From Actinomycetota bacterium (GTDB taxonomy: Bacteria > Actinomycetota > Acidimicrobiia > Acidimicrobiales > Acidimicrobilacustridaceae), in contig JACPNV010000056.1 in the NCBI GenBank assembly GCA_016185305.1, positions 1-42,775 of the forward strand: DNA of 42,775 bases, read 5' to 3'. Within the stretch, counting starts at the first letter, position 1. Every line of letters begins with the position of its first letter. Shown here piece by piece: positions 1 through 7,932 of this stretch. A program made the position numbers and the translations under genes. The notes below the pieces were generated by a model. The model was not told the DNA's origin. It saw nothing but the letters and a program-made list of their open reading frames with translations, and made no database searches.

Positions 1-121
1 GACAATCCGGCGGCCGCCGTTGCACGGAGCCCAACAAACCGCACACCCTGCTCCGCCTCACGGCTACGCAGGCCCGGCCCCCCGAATCGTTGCGCCGCCG
101 ACAATCCGGCGGCTGCCGTTG
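1..121. repeat. Direct repeat pair downstream of the thiolase gene
   Basis: A 22-base GC-rich motif beginning GACAATCCGGCGGC occurs at 1-22 and again at 100-121 with one mismatch. The second copy also lies in an imperfect inverted repeat: CCGCCGACAA at 94-103 pairs with TTGTCCGGCGG at about 118-128, apart from one extra base. It sits just past the thiolase stop on the minus strand, so a terminator role is possible, but no T-tract follows. No gene is recognisable in the first 131 bases. Confidence 0.45.
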
Positions 122-131
122 TCCGGCGGAG

Positions 132-1334
132 CTACGCGGCGGCTTCGAGGATGTGGACGCCGCACGCGGAGCCGAGGCCGATGACGTGGGCCAGACCAGC
201 CTTGGCGCCCTCGATCTGGCGATCGCCGGCCTCGCCGCGCAGGTGCGTGCAGACCTCCCAGATGTTGGCGATGCCGGTCGCGGCGATCGGATGGCCCTTG
301 GACTCGAGACCGCCCGACACGTTGACCGGCGTCTTCCCGTCGCGCCACGTCGCGCCCGACTGGAAGAAGTCAACGGCTCCGCCCTGCTCGCACAGCATGA
401 GGTTGTCGTAGTGGACGAGCTCGGCGGTGGCGAAGCAGTCGTGCAGCTCGACCAGGTCGAGGTCTTCAGGCCCGATGCCGGCCTGCTCGTAGGCCTCGGT
501 CGCCGCGTTCCGCGTGAGCGTGTTGACGTTCGGCAGCACCTGGCAGGCCTCTTCCCACGGGTCGGTCGTGAGGACCGACGCCGACACCTTCACCGCCCGC
601 TTGCGTTGCTCGGCACTGAGCGTCTTCAACGTCGAACCGCTCACCACAACCGCCGCCGCGGCGCCGTCGCAGTTGGCCGAGCACATCGGGCGCGTGTTCG
701 GGTAGGCGATCATGACGTCGTTCATGATCTCGTCGAGCGTGAACCTCTTCTGGTAGGAGGCAAGCGGGTTGAGCGTCGAGTGCGCGTGGTTCTTCTCGGA
801 GATCTTGGCGAACAGCTCGAAGCTGGTGCCGCCGTACTTGTGGCCGTACTCCATGCCGATCTGGGCGAACACACCGGGCATGGTCTCGGTGCCGACGCGA
901 CCGTCGAGCGGGGCCACCGCACCGAAACGCCCGTGGGGCTGCCAGGTGCCGTCGCCGTCGCTCTTGCGGGCACCGCCGGCGAGCAGGCCGGCGCCCGCCA
1001 GCTTCTCGACGCCGACGGCCATCGCGTAGTCGGCTTCACCGGACTTCACGGCCATCGCCGCGACGCGCAACGCGGTCGCTCCCGTCGCGCACGCGTTGGC
1101 GACGTTGTAGACGGGGATGCCGGTCTGGCCGATCTGCTTCTGCAACATCTGGCCCACGCCGGCATTCGCGTTCATGAGGCACCCGGCCGCCAGCAGCCCC
1201 ATGTCCTTCATCGAGACTCCGGCGTCGCTGAGCGCACCGCGGGCGGCCTCCGACGCGAGATCGATCATGTCGCGATCGGGGTGCTTGCCGAACTTCGTCA
1301 TGTGGATGCCGAGGATCCAAAGGTCTTCACTCAT
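132..1334 (-). CDS. Thiolase / acetyl-CoA acetyltransferase family protein (SCP2-thiolase-like)
   Basis: A 400-residue thiolase-fold enzyme expected to make or cleave the C-C bond of 3-oxoacyl-CoA in the cytoplasm. The nucleophile Cys82 lies in NACATGATAL. His298 is in the HDCF motif, His348 in GGLESKGHPIAATG and Cys391 in GLGSACG; this is the Cys/His/Cys set of the SCP-x/lipid-transfer thiolase group. The ATG at 1334 follows a good GAGGAGC ribosome site; in-frame sequence further upstream runs into the DUF35 gene and is not needed. The gene starts 10 bases after the DUF35 stop, so the two are co-transcribed, as is common for this pair. Known DUF35-partnered relatives include steroid side-chain aldolases (Ltp2 type) that have lost the active Cys. 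The Cys is kept here, which favours true thiolase chemistry. The substrate is unknown. Confidence 0.9.
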   Translation of the reverse strand: MSEDLWILGIHMTKFGKHPDRDMIDLASEAARGALSDAGVSMKDMGLLAAGCLMNANAGVGQMLQKQIGQTGIPVYNVANACATGATALRVAAMAVKSGEADYAMAVGVEKLAGAGLLAGGARKSDGDGTWQPHGRFGAVAPLDGRVGTETMPGVFAQIGMEYGHKYGGTSFELFAKISEKNHAHSTLNPLASYQKRFTLDEIMNDVMIAYPNTRPMCSANCDGAAAAVVVSGSTLKTLSAEQRKRAVKVSASVLTTDPWEEACQVLPNVNTLTRNAATEAYEQAGIGPEDLDLVELHDCFATAELVHYDNLMLCEQGGAVDFFQSGATWRDGKTPVNVSGGLESKGHPIAATGIANIWEVCTHLRGEAGDRQIEGAKAGLAHVIGLGSACGVHILEAAA

Positions 1335-1344
1335 GGGTTGCTCC

Positions 1345-1740
1345 TCACGACACCGGCTCGAAGCCGAAGCCAACCGCTTCCGTACCCGCGCTGTCCGATC
1401 CGAGGGAGTACGTCGCCAAGCGCAGCTTCATCCCGACGCGCACATGGTCGGGGTCGGGCTCGCAGTTGATGACGTTGCCCCGCACACTGGTGCCATCACA
1501 GTCGATGACGCCGGCGACGAAGGGCACCGGGATGCCAGGAGCGGCCAGCGACACGATCGTGAAGGCCTTGAGCTCGCCTTCGGTCGAGAGCGTCACCTGC
1601 CTGAACTCGGTGCCCTCGCAACTCGCGCACACGATGCGCTTGTCGAAGTAGCGAGCGCCGCAAGACGTGCACTCGTGCGCTTCGAGGTGCGGATCGTCGC
1701 CGAGCACGAGATAGTCGACGAGTGGTACTTGCGCACTCAC
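1345..1740 (-). CDS. DUF35 OB-fold / zinc-ribbon acyl-CoA-associated protein
   Basis: A 131-residue protein with an N-terminal rubredoxin-like zinc ribbon (CTSCGARYFDKRIVCASC, two CxxC pairs at about residues 24-41) followed by a DUF35 OB-fold with the typical GVIDCDGTSVRGNV region. Members bind beside thiolases and aldolases and are thought to help bind CoA substrates. The GTG at 1740 is chosen because GAGGGGG lies 8 bases upstream and family similarity begins there; the longer open frame upstream is arginine-rich and looks non-coding. It is the first gene of a two-gene unit with the thiolase downstream. The partnership is known for the family; the pathway is inferred. Confidence 0.88.
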   Translation of the reverse strand: MSAQVPLVDYLVLGDDPHLEAHECTSCGARYFDKRIVCASCEGTEFRQVTLSTEGELKAFTIVSLAAPGIPVPFVAGVIDCDGTSVRGNVINCEPDPDHVRVGMKLRLATYSLGSDSAGTEAVGFGFEPVS

Positions 1741-1824
1741 GATGATCCCCCTCAGATTCGACTGCCTGTCCGGCAGATCAAAGCAGCTTCGCCGGCGACG
1801 AGGCGAATCCGCGATGCCAACCTG

Positions 1825-1861
1825 CGGAAGATCGCGCACCGCGGGCGTGCGCGATCTTCCG
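1825..1861 (-). terminator. Long perfect hairpin, likely terminator
   Basis: Two 15-base arms (CGGAAGATCGCGCAC at 1825-1839 and its exact complement at 1847-1861) enclose a 7-base loop. It lies between the stop of the SHOCT-like gene (1917) and the start of the DUF35 gene (1740), where a terminator for the upstream minus-strand unit would be expected. There is no T-tract, which is common for actinobacterial hairpins. It could also be a protein-binding palindrome in the DUF35-thiolase promoter. Confidence 0.55.
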
Positions 1862-1916
1862 TCGGACGGGGAATCGAATCGGCGAGTGAGTCGAACCTCT
1901 CCCGATCGGTGTTCCG

Positions 1917-2174
1917 TCAGCCGTCGGTGAGAAGCTGGCTTGCCCGGCTGGCGAACTCGGCCTCTGTCACGAGGCCGTCGGCGCGCAGCTGGTTGAGCTC
2001 GAGCAACTGGACGGCCACGTCGAACTTCTCGTCCCGGACGAACCAGGCACCCCGTTCGGGCCGATCGACTCCCGTGCCTGCTTCTTCGGAGATCGTTTCG
2101 GTGTGCAACTTCGCCCCTCTCGACGTTGATCCGGCGTCGATCCGCGTCTCGATCCGCCCGCGACGACGCCTCAT
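1917..2174 (-). CDS. Small SHOCT-like domain protein
   Basis: An 85-residue protein whose last 30 residues (LLELNQLRADGLVTEAEFASRASQLL, shown here only to define the motif limits by its ends) match the short two-helix SHOCT pattern: hydrophobic positions, a Gly-Leu-Val-Thr turn and a Glu-Glu-Phe-like step. SHOCT modules sit at protein C-termini and are thought to mediate oligomerisation. The N-terminal half is Arg-rich, of no known fold, and may partly be non-coding. The ATG at 2174 has only a weak GGGG upstream; a start inside the frame is possible. It lies about 110 bases after the ABC transporter stop, on the same strand, and before a strong hairpin. Moderately sure the SHOCT part is real. 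Confidence 0.5.
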   Translation of the reverse strand: MRRRRGRIETRIDAGSTSRGAKLHTETISEEAGTGVDRPERGAWFVRDEKFDVAVQLLELNQLRADGLVTEAEFASRASQLLTDG

Positions 2175-2282
2175 TCATCGTCGATCCCCGGAGCAGCCTT
2201 GATGAGTCGCACGACCCGTTTCGGCGAACTGCCGTCATGACATGCCGACGGCGCCGAGTCGATCGAGCGGCGGCAATCACCG

Positions 2283-4283
2283 TCACGGCCGGCTGAACAT
2301 CGGCGGCCGTGCCGGCGCCTTCGGCGGCGGCTCCTCGGCATCGATGTCGACAGCCGGCGCCGCGAACTGCGCGTTGTAGAGATGGGCGTAGGCGCCATCA
2401 GCGGCGAGCAGATCTTCGTGGTTGCCCTGCTCGACGATGCGGCCGTGCTCCATCACCAAGATCGTGTCGGCGTCGCGGATGGTAGAGAGCCGGTGGGCGA
2501 TGACGAAGCTGGTGCGGTTGGTGCGCAGCGCCGCCATCGCCTCCTGGATGAGCACCTCGGTGCGTGTGTCGACCGAGCTGGTCGCCTCGTCGAGGATGAG
2601 GATGGTGGGATCGGCGAGGAACGCCCGAGCGATCGTGAGCAACTGCTTCTCGCCGGCGCTCACGTTGCCGCCCTCGTCGTCGATCACCGAGTCGTATCCG
2701 TCGGGGAGCGAGTGGACGAAGCGGTCGACGTAGGCGGCCTTCGCCGCGGCGAGGATCTCGCCCTCGGTCGCGTCGAGGTTGCCATAGGCGATGTTGTCGC
2801 GGATGGTGCCGCCGAACAGCCACGTGTCCTGCAACACCATGCCCATGTTCGATCGCAGCTCGTGTCGGGTCATCTCGGCGATGTTCTTCCCGTCGAGCGT
2901 GATGGCGCCCCCGTCGAGGTCATAGAAGCGCATGAGGAGGTTGACGAGCGTCGTCTTGCCGGCGCCTGTCGGCCCGACGATGGCGACGGTCTGCCCGGGC
3001 TCGGCGACGAGCGAGAGGTCTTCGATGAGCGGCCTGTCCGTGTCGTAGCTGAACGAGATGTGCTCGAACGCGACACGTCCTTCTGGCTGCACCACGTGCA
3101 ACGGCTCCGGTGGGTCGTTGCGCTCCTCCGCCGCGTCGAGCAGCTCGAAGACGCGTTCGGCCGAAGCGATGCCCGACTGCAACACGTTGAACATCGACGC
3201 GAGCTGGGTGAGTGGCTGGGTGAACTGCCGTGAGTACTGGATGAACGCCTGGATGTCACCGATCGTCATGGCTCCCGACGTGACCCGCAGGCCACCGATG
3301 ACCGCGATGGCCACGAAGTTCAGGTTGCCGAGGAACATCATCGCCGGCTGGATGATGCCGGCGATGAACTGCGCAAGGTAGCTGGCCTCGTACAGCTCTT
3401 CGTTCTTCGTGCGGAACGTCTCTTCAACGTCCTTCTGGCGGCCGAACACCTTCACGAGCGCGTGACCCGTGAACGCCTCCTCGACCTGTGCGTTCAACGT
3501 GCCGGTGTGCGTCCACTGGGCGATGAAGCGCTTCTTCGATCGTTTGGCGATGGTCTTGGTGGCGTAGATCGACGCGGGCACGGTGACGAGCGCGATCAGC
3601 GCAAGCGGCCACGAGATGACGAACATCATGGCCAGCACGCCGACGATCGTGAGCGAGGACGTGAGCATCTGGCTCAAGGTCTGCTGCAAGCTCTGCGCGA
3701 GGTTGTCGATGTCGTTGGTGACGCGGCTCAACAGATCGCCCCGCGGCTGGCCGTCGACATAGCGCAGCGGAAGATGGTTCAGCTTCTCTTCGACCCTGGC
3801 GCGCAGGCGGAACATCGAGCGCTGCACGACCCCGGCCAAGAGGTAGTTCTGGAGGTAGCTCAGCACCGCGGACGCCAGGTAGAGCGCGACGGCGAGCAGC
3901 AGCAGGCTGCGCAGCTCGCCGAAGTCGATGCCTGCCCGTGTCTGGACGCCACGGACGACGACGTTCGTGGCGCTGCCGAGCACTTTGGGACCGAGCACGT
4001 ACAGCGTGACGCTCGCGACCGCGAGAGCGAGGACGCCAACGATGCCGAACCGATCGGGGCGCATCTCGGCCAGCAGCCGGCGGACCGCACCGTTGAAGTC
4101 CTTCGAGTGCTCGGCCGGCATGCCCGCCGCGGAGAAGCGCGAGCCGAACGACGTGCGCGGCTCGGGCGGTTTCGGCGCGCCGCTGCTCGTCGCCGGCCCG
4201 GATGGGGGGCGGCTGCCGTTGCCCGGCGCCGGGCTGCCATCCACCGCCCGGCCGTTGCCCTTCGTGGGCGTCGAGTCGCTCAC
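2283..4283 (-). CDS. ABC exporter half-transporter with canonical Walker B (heterodimer subunit 2)
   Basis: A 666-residue fusion of a six-helix exporter membrane domain (about residues 75-370) and an ATPase domain (about 390-640). Walker A is GPTGAGKTT and Walker B is ILILDEATSS with the catalytic Glu. The signature is NVSAGEKQ instead of LSGGQ. The first 70 residues are a Gly/Pro/Ser-rich cytoplasmic tail. A non-canonical signature here, paired with the Asp-for-Glu Walker B of the upstream partner, is the pattern of heterodimeric exporters such as LmrCD and TM287/288, where one ATP site is degenerate. The GTG start at 4283 overlaps the partner's stop (GTGA), so translation is coupled. Substrate is probably a drug or lipid; the TetR repressor upstream supports drug response. 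Confidence 0.92.
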   Translation of the reverse strand: MSDSTPTKGNGRAVDGSPAPGNGSRPPSGPATSSGAPKPPEPRTSFGSRFSAAGMPAEHSKDFNGAVRRLLAEMRPDRFGIVGVLALAVASVTLYVLGPKVLGSATNVVVRGVQTRAGIDFGELRSLLLLAVALYLASAVLSYLQNYLLAGVVQRSMFRLRARVEEKLNHLPLRYVDGQPRGDLLSRVTNDIDNLAQSLQQTLSQMLTSSLTIVGVLAMMFVISWPLALIALVTVPASIYATKTIAKRSKKRFIAQWTHTGTLNAQVEEAFTGHALVKVFGRQKDVEETFRTKNEELYEASYLAQFIAGIIQPAMMFLGNLNFVAIAVIGGLRVTSGAMTIGDIQAFIQYSRQFTQPLTQLASMFNVLQSGIASAERVFELLDAAEERNDPPEPLHVVQPEGRVAFEHISFSYDTDRPLIEDLSLVAEPGQTVAIVGPTGAGKTTLVNLLMRFYDLDGGAITLDGKNIAEMTRHELRSNMGMVLQDTWLFGGTIRDNIAYGNLDATEGEILAAAKAAYVDRFVHSLPDGYDSVIDDEGGNVSAGEKQLLTIARAFLADPTILILDEATSSVDTRTEVLIQEAMAALRTNRTSFVIAHRLSTIRDADTILVMEHGRIVEQGNHEDLLAADGAYAHLYNAQFAAPAVDIDAEEPPPKAPARPPMFSRP

Positions 4284-6016
4284 GCGGCCTCCTCAGCCGT
4301 CATCTGCGATGCCACGATCTCCGCGTACGTCGAGCAGGTCTCGAGCAGCTCGCGGTGCGTACCCAGACCGACCTCGTGCCCGTCCTCCAGCACCATGATC
4401 TGGTCGGCGTGCATGATCGTCGAGACGCGCTGGGCGACGACGAGGACGGTGGCGTCCGCCGTGAGCGGAGCGAGGGCCGCGCGGAGGCGAGCGTCGGTCG
4501 CGAGGTCGAGGGCCGAGAACGAGTCGTCGAAGAGGTAGATGCCGGGCCGCCGCACGATGGCACGAGCGATCGCGAGCCGCTGGCGCTGCCCGCCCGAGAC
4601 GTTTGAGCCACCTTGGTTGATCGGAGCGTCCAGACCCTCCCGCGTCGCGGCCACGAAGTCAGAGGCTTGCGCGACGGTGAGCGCGTCCCAGAGCTCGTCG
4701 TCGGTGGCCTCGGGGTTGGCATGCAGGAGGTTGCTGCGCACCGTGCCCGTGAACAGGTACGGCTTCTGAGGCACGAGCCCGACGCGAGACCACAACGTCT
4801 CCAAGTCGACGTCGCGGACATCGATGCCGTCGATGCGCACGCTGCCCGCGGTCACGTCGAAGAGCCGCGGGATGAGGTTGAGCAACGTCGTCTTGCCCGC
4901 GCCCGTGCTGCCGATGATCGCTGTCGTCTGCCCGGGCCGCGCGACGAGGCGCACGTCGGTGAGCACCGGGGCCTCCGCCCCCGGGTAGCTGAACCCGACT
5001 CCGTCGAGCTCGACCGTGTTGCGCCGGTTGAGCTCGAACACCGGCTGCGCCGGCTCACGGATCGTCGCTTCGGTGGCGAGCACCTCTTCGATGCGGTCAG
5101 CACACACCGAGGCCCGAGGCACGAGAACGGCCACGAACGTCGCCATCATCACGGACATGAGGATCTGCACGAGGTAGCTGAGGAACGCGATCAACGTCCC
5201 GATCTGCATCTCGCCCGCGCCGATGCGGCTGGCGCCGAACCACACCGCTGCGGCGCTCGACAGGTTCAACACGAGCATGACCGACGGGAACATGAACGCC
5301 ATCAGCCGGCCGGCGCGCAGCGATGTACGGGTGAGGTCGTCGTTGGCCGCGGCGAAGCGTTCGATCTCGTACGGCTCGCGCACGAAAGCGCGCACGACCC
5401 GGATGCCAGCGATCTGCTCGCGCAGCACCTTGTTGACCTTGTCGATCCATTCCTGCATCAGCGAGAACTGCGGCACCATGCGCACGATCACGCTGCCGAC
5501 GCTCAGCACCAGCGCGGGGATGCTCACGAGAAGGATCAGCGACAGGGGCCCGTCCTCGCGCACCGCCAGGACGACGCCACCGGCCGCCATGATCGGCGCG
5601 GCGATGAGCAGGGTCGCCGACATGACGACAAGCACCTGCACCTGCGTCACGTCGTTCGTGATGCGGGTGATGAGCGAGGGCGCCCCGAAGTGGTCGACCT
5701 CTTGGCTCGAGAAGCTCGTGACCCCATGGAACAGCGAATCGCGCACGTCACGGCCGAACGCCATCGCGACGCGTGAACCGAAGTAGGCCGCGGCGATGGC
5801 GAACACGACTTGCACGATCGTGACCCCGAGCATGACCGCACCCATTCGCAGGATGTAGCTGGTGTCGTTGCGCGCGATGCCCTGGTCGATGATGCCCGCG
5901 TTGAGCGTCGGCAGGGTCAGGGTCGCGATCGTCTGTACGGACTGCAACACGAGGACGAGGCCGATCATGACGCGGTAGGGCCGCAGGTGGGTCTTCAGAA
6001 GGTGGAGGAGGTTCAT
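4280..6016 (-). CDS. ABC exporter half-transporter with degenerate Walker B (heterodimer subunit 1)
   Basis: A 578-residue membrane-ATPase fusion that pairs with the next gene. The ATPase domain has Walker A GSTGAGKTT, signature NVSGGQRQ and Walker B IYLFDDSFSALD. The residue after the Walker B Asp is Asp rather than the catalytic Glu, so its own site should be hydrolysis-impaired while its intact signature completes the active site of the partner. The start at ATG 6016 overlaps the TetR stop (ATGA); an open frame continues upstream, but that part is a shadow of the TetR gene. Six membrane segments precede the ATPase domain. It belongs to a tight three-gene operon under TetR control. Confidence 0.92.
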   Translation of the reverse strand: MNLLHLLKTHLRPYRVMIGLVLVLQSVQTIATLTLPTLNAGIIDQGIARNDTSYILRMGAVMLGVTIVQVVFAIAAAYFGSRVAMAFGRDVRDSLFHGVTSFSSQEVDHFGAPSLITRITNDVTQVQVLVVMSATLLIAAPIMAAGGVVLAVREDGPLSLILLVSIPALVLSVGSVIVRMVPQFSLMQEWIDKVNKVLREQIAGIRVVRAFVREPYEIERFAAANDDLTRTSLRAGRLMAFMFPSVMLVLNLSSAAAVWFGASRIGAGEMQIGTLIAFLSYLVQILMSVMMATFVAVLVPRASVCADRIEEVLATEATIREPAQPVFELNRRNTVELDGVGFSYPGAEAPVLTDVRLVARPGQTTAIIGSTGAGKTTLLNLIPRLFDVTAGSVRIDGIDVRDVDLETLWSRVGLVPQKPYLFTGTVRSNLLHANPEATDDELWDALTVAQASDFVAATREGLDAPINQGGSNVSGGQRQRLAIARAIVRRPGIYLFDDSFSALDLATDARLRAALAPLTADATVLVVAQRVSTIMHADQIMVLEDGHEVGLGTHRELLETCSTYAEIVASQMTAEEAA

Positions 6017-6636
6017 GGCGATTCGTCCGCGCCACCGGGCCGGCAGCCGATGCCCTCGAGCAGGATCGAGACGATCTCGTCGGGAGCCAGCGGTTCGGTC
6101 GTGAAGGCAGGATGGCTGCACCCGAAGGTCAGGCTGCGCAGGATCTGCGCCGCTTGCCCGGCGTCGCGGCGCAAGAGGTGCTGGTCCGGTTCGATGAGCC
6201 CGGCGAGGACCTTCATCTCCGGCGACTGCGGCGATCGCTGGTGGCGCTCGGGTGGCTTGGTCATGCCGACGGCGGTCATGAAGCGCCACAGGTCGGCGAC
6301 CCGGCGCTGGATGATCTCCGCCGCGGCGACCAGGCGCCCCTCGAGCGGCAAGGTCAGGTCGATCTGCTCGAGCGCGTCCTTGGTCGAGCGGGGGTCGAAG
6401 ACCTCGTCGGCAACCGCGGCGAGCAGCTCGTCCTTGTCGGCGAAGACCCGGAAGATCGTGCCCTCGGCGACGCCGGCCCCCTCGGCGATCTGCCGAGTGG
6501 TCACGTTGGAACCGTGCTCCAAGATCAACCGGTGCGTGGCGCCGATGATGGCCGCGCGCCGTTCTGACCTGGGCATGGCCGCCGCACGAGTACGGGCGGC
6601 TGGATCGTTGGCGGGAGCGGGGGCCGTCGCGGGCAT
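6013..6636 (-). CDS. TetR-family repressor of the ABC exporter operon
   Basis: A 207-residue regulator. The N-terminal DNA-binding domain contains the helix-turn-helix TTRQIAEGAGVAEGTIFRVF and the following KDELLAAV helix, a classic TetR layout; the C-terminal ligand domain is divergent. The ATG at 6636 is preferred over an upstream GTG at 6660, because that codon falls inside the palindromic operator at 6645-6672. No ribosome site is visible before 6636, so the message may be leaderless or start very close to it. It is the first gene of the operon and most likely represses itself and both transporter subunits, being released by a transported compound. Confidence 0.9.
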   Translation of the reverse strand: MPATAPAPANDPAARTRAAAMPRSERRAAIIGATHRLILEHGSNVTTRQIAEGAGVAEGTIFRVFADKDELLAAVADEVFDPRSTKDALEQIDLTLPLEGRLVAAAEIIQRRVADLWRFMTAVGMTKPPERHQRSPQSPEMKVLAGLIEPDQHLLRRDAGQAAQILRSLTFGCSHPAFTTEPLAPDEIVSILLEGIGCRPGGADESP

Positions 6637-6644
6637 CCGGGCAG

Positions 6645-6672
6645 TGTACTGAGTGAGCACTCACTCAGTACA
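6645..6672. promoter_or_regulatory. 28-bp palindromic TetR operator
   Basis: Two perfect 13-base arms, TGTACTGAGTGAG and its complement, flank a central CA. The nearest edge is 8 bases upstream of the TetR start codon, so bound protein would block the promoter. The TGAGTGA/TCACTCA core is typical of TetR operators of drug-exporter operons. Confidence 0.85.
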
Positions 6673-6692
6673 GTCGTGAAAGGGCCTCCCGG

Positions 6693-6866
6693 TCACAAGA
6701 CATCCCACTGGCCCTGCAGCAACCGCTCGGCGATGGGCGCGGGATCGAACGAACCGGTCACGATCACGCTGATCCGCCGCGCCCCTTCGGCGCGCCCGCG
6801 TACCCCGCCGCATCTGGCTGACACGACGGTCACGGCAAGCAGGCCCACCAACCACCACACACTCAT
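6693..6866 (-). CDS. 57-residue hypothetical protein coupled to adenylate cyclase
   Basis: A short open frame that begins MSVWWLVGLLAVTVVSARCG and ends with a polar segment containing SFDPAPIAERLLQGQW. Residues 4-16 form a short hydrophobic helix that could be a membrane anchor or a weak signal sequence. The ATG at 6866 overlaps the stop codon of the adenylate cyclase (ATGA), the arrangement used for coupled translation, and the frame closes 20 bases before the TetR operator. Codon third positions look GC-rich as in real genes. I do not recognise the family. The overlap is the main evidence that it is translated; a role linked to the cyclase is only a suggestion. Confidence 0.55.
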   Translation of the reverse strand: MSVWWLVGLLAVTVVSARCGGVRGRAEGARRISVIVTGSFDPAPIAERLLQGQWDVL

Positions 6867-7834
6867 AGCAACGTGGCGCGTATCACCGAGATGTCGACCC
6901 GTCCCAAACCTCTGACCGAGCGTGACCCGAGCCGCTTGACCGAGAAACCGGCCTGCCCGTTGATCTCGTCACCGACGGCGCGGTCGGCGAGCACGGTGTT
7001 GGGATAGGCGAGCGCAGACAACCGGCTGGAACGGTTCACCGTTTCGCCATAGAGGTCGCCCTCGAGCTCGAGCGCCCCGCCGGCCGCAAGCCCGCCGCGA
7101 GCTCCTTCCATGTGCGGGTCTTCCGCGCAGCGCATGACCAGCGCGAGCGCCGCACCGGCCGCGGTCGCGGCGTCGGGCGCATCGAACATGACACCGTCAC
7201 CCAGCAGCTTGCGCAGCCGCGCCCCCGAGTTCGTGACTGTCTCGTACACGTGGCGCTCGAAACGGGCGACGAGCCCGGCGAGCTCCTCCTCGGGAAGCCG
7301 GCGCGTCGTCTTCGTGAAGTCGACCAAGTCGACGAAGCCGACCACCACTGCATCGGTGCCGGTGTCGAGCCGCCGGTTCATCGACGCGAGCAGGTGGCGG
7401 CGCCACGTATAGGTCACGAAGCGCTCGACGCCCGGGACGAGCAGCTCGATGACCGCTTCTCGCGCTTCCTCGTCGAGCAGCCCGTCCGCGTCACGGGAGA
7501 CGAGCATTCGCAGGACCTCGTCGAAGATCTCGGCTTCGGCTGACGACAGGCGCGCCATGGCTTGCCCCATGACGCGGGTGAGTGACATGAGCGCGTCGTG
7601 ATCGACGAGGCCCAACGAGAGCAGGCCGTTGAGGCTGCGCAGCGCCTCCACGTCGATCTCGCAGTAGATACGTGCCGAATCATCGGCCCCGGCGAGCGGG
7701 AAACCGAGCGCGAGCCAGAGCTCGTCGGCCAGCGCCCGCGGGGTGCCGGTCGCTTCCATGAGCTCATCGACGGTGTAAACGGGCTCGCCGACGACGGCGG
7801 CACTCAGCTTTTGGCGGAGCACGGGATCGTTCAT
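6863..7834 (-). CDS. Class III adenylate cyclase with N-terminal regulatory domain
   Basis: A 323-residue soluble protein predicted to make cAMP from ATP. Residues 1 to about 150 resemble the helical regulatory domain seen in mycobacterial Rv2212/Rv1264-type cyclases; residues 160-323 are the class III catalytic domain. Both metal Asp are present (Asp169 in FVDLVDFT, Asp213 in LLGDGVMF), as are the adenine-selecting Lys209 and Asp260 and the transition-state pair Asn267 and Arg271 in ETVNRSSRL. A full homodimeric active site is therefore expected. The ATG at 7834 is chosen because the family match begins there; the longer frame upstream is a shadow of the amidohydrolase gene. The downstream 57-residue gene overlaps its stop. 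Confidence 0.9.
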   Translation of the reverse strand: MNDPVLRQKLSAAVVGEPVYTVDELMEATGTPRALADELWLALGFPLAGADDSARIYCEIDVEALRSLNGLLSLGLVDHDALMSLTRVMGQAMARLSSAEAEIFDEVLRMLVSRDADGLLDEEAREAVIELLVPGVERFVTYTWRRHLLASMNRRLDTGTDAVVVGFVDLVDFTKTTRRLPEEELAGLVARFERHVYETVTNSGARLRKLLGDGVMFDAPDAATAAGAALALVMRCAEDPHMEGARGGLAAGGALELEGDLYGETVNRSSRLSALAYPNTVLADRAVGDEINGQAGFSVKRLGSRSVRGLGRVDISVIRATLL

Positions 7835-7932
7835 CCGCTCAACGTAGAGGAACCGCCGGCAGGCCGATCCGGAACCCATCCCCTGAGCCTCCCGCGGGTG
7901 CGTTGGAAGCCCGGTGACTTCAGCACCCCACG

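Noticed and set aside
64..348. Short Arg/Gly-rich frames at the left edge and antisense to most genes
   Set aside because: They are antisense or offset shadows typical of high-GC DNA, with no family match or ribosome site.
1741..2286. N-terminal extension of the DUF35 gene
   Set aside because: The translation is Arg-rich low complexity, overlaps the SHOCT-like gene in another frame and passes a long hairpin; the GTG at 1740 has a proper ribosome site.
6637..6660. Upstream GTG start for the exporter TetR gene
   Set aside because: It falls inside the palindromic operator and has no ribosome site; the ATG at 6636 fits the family length.
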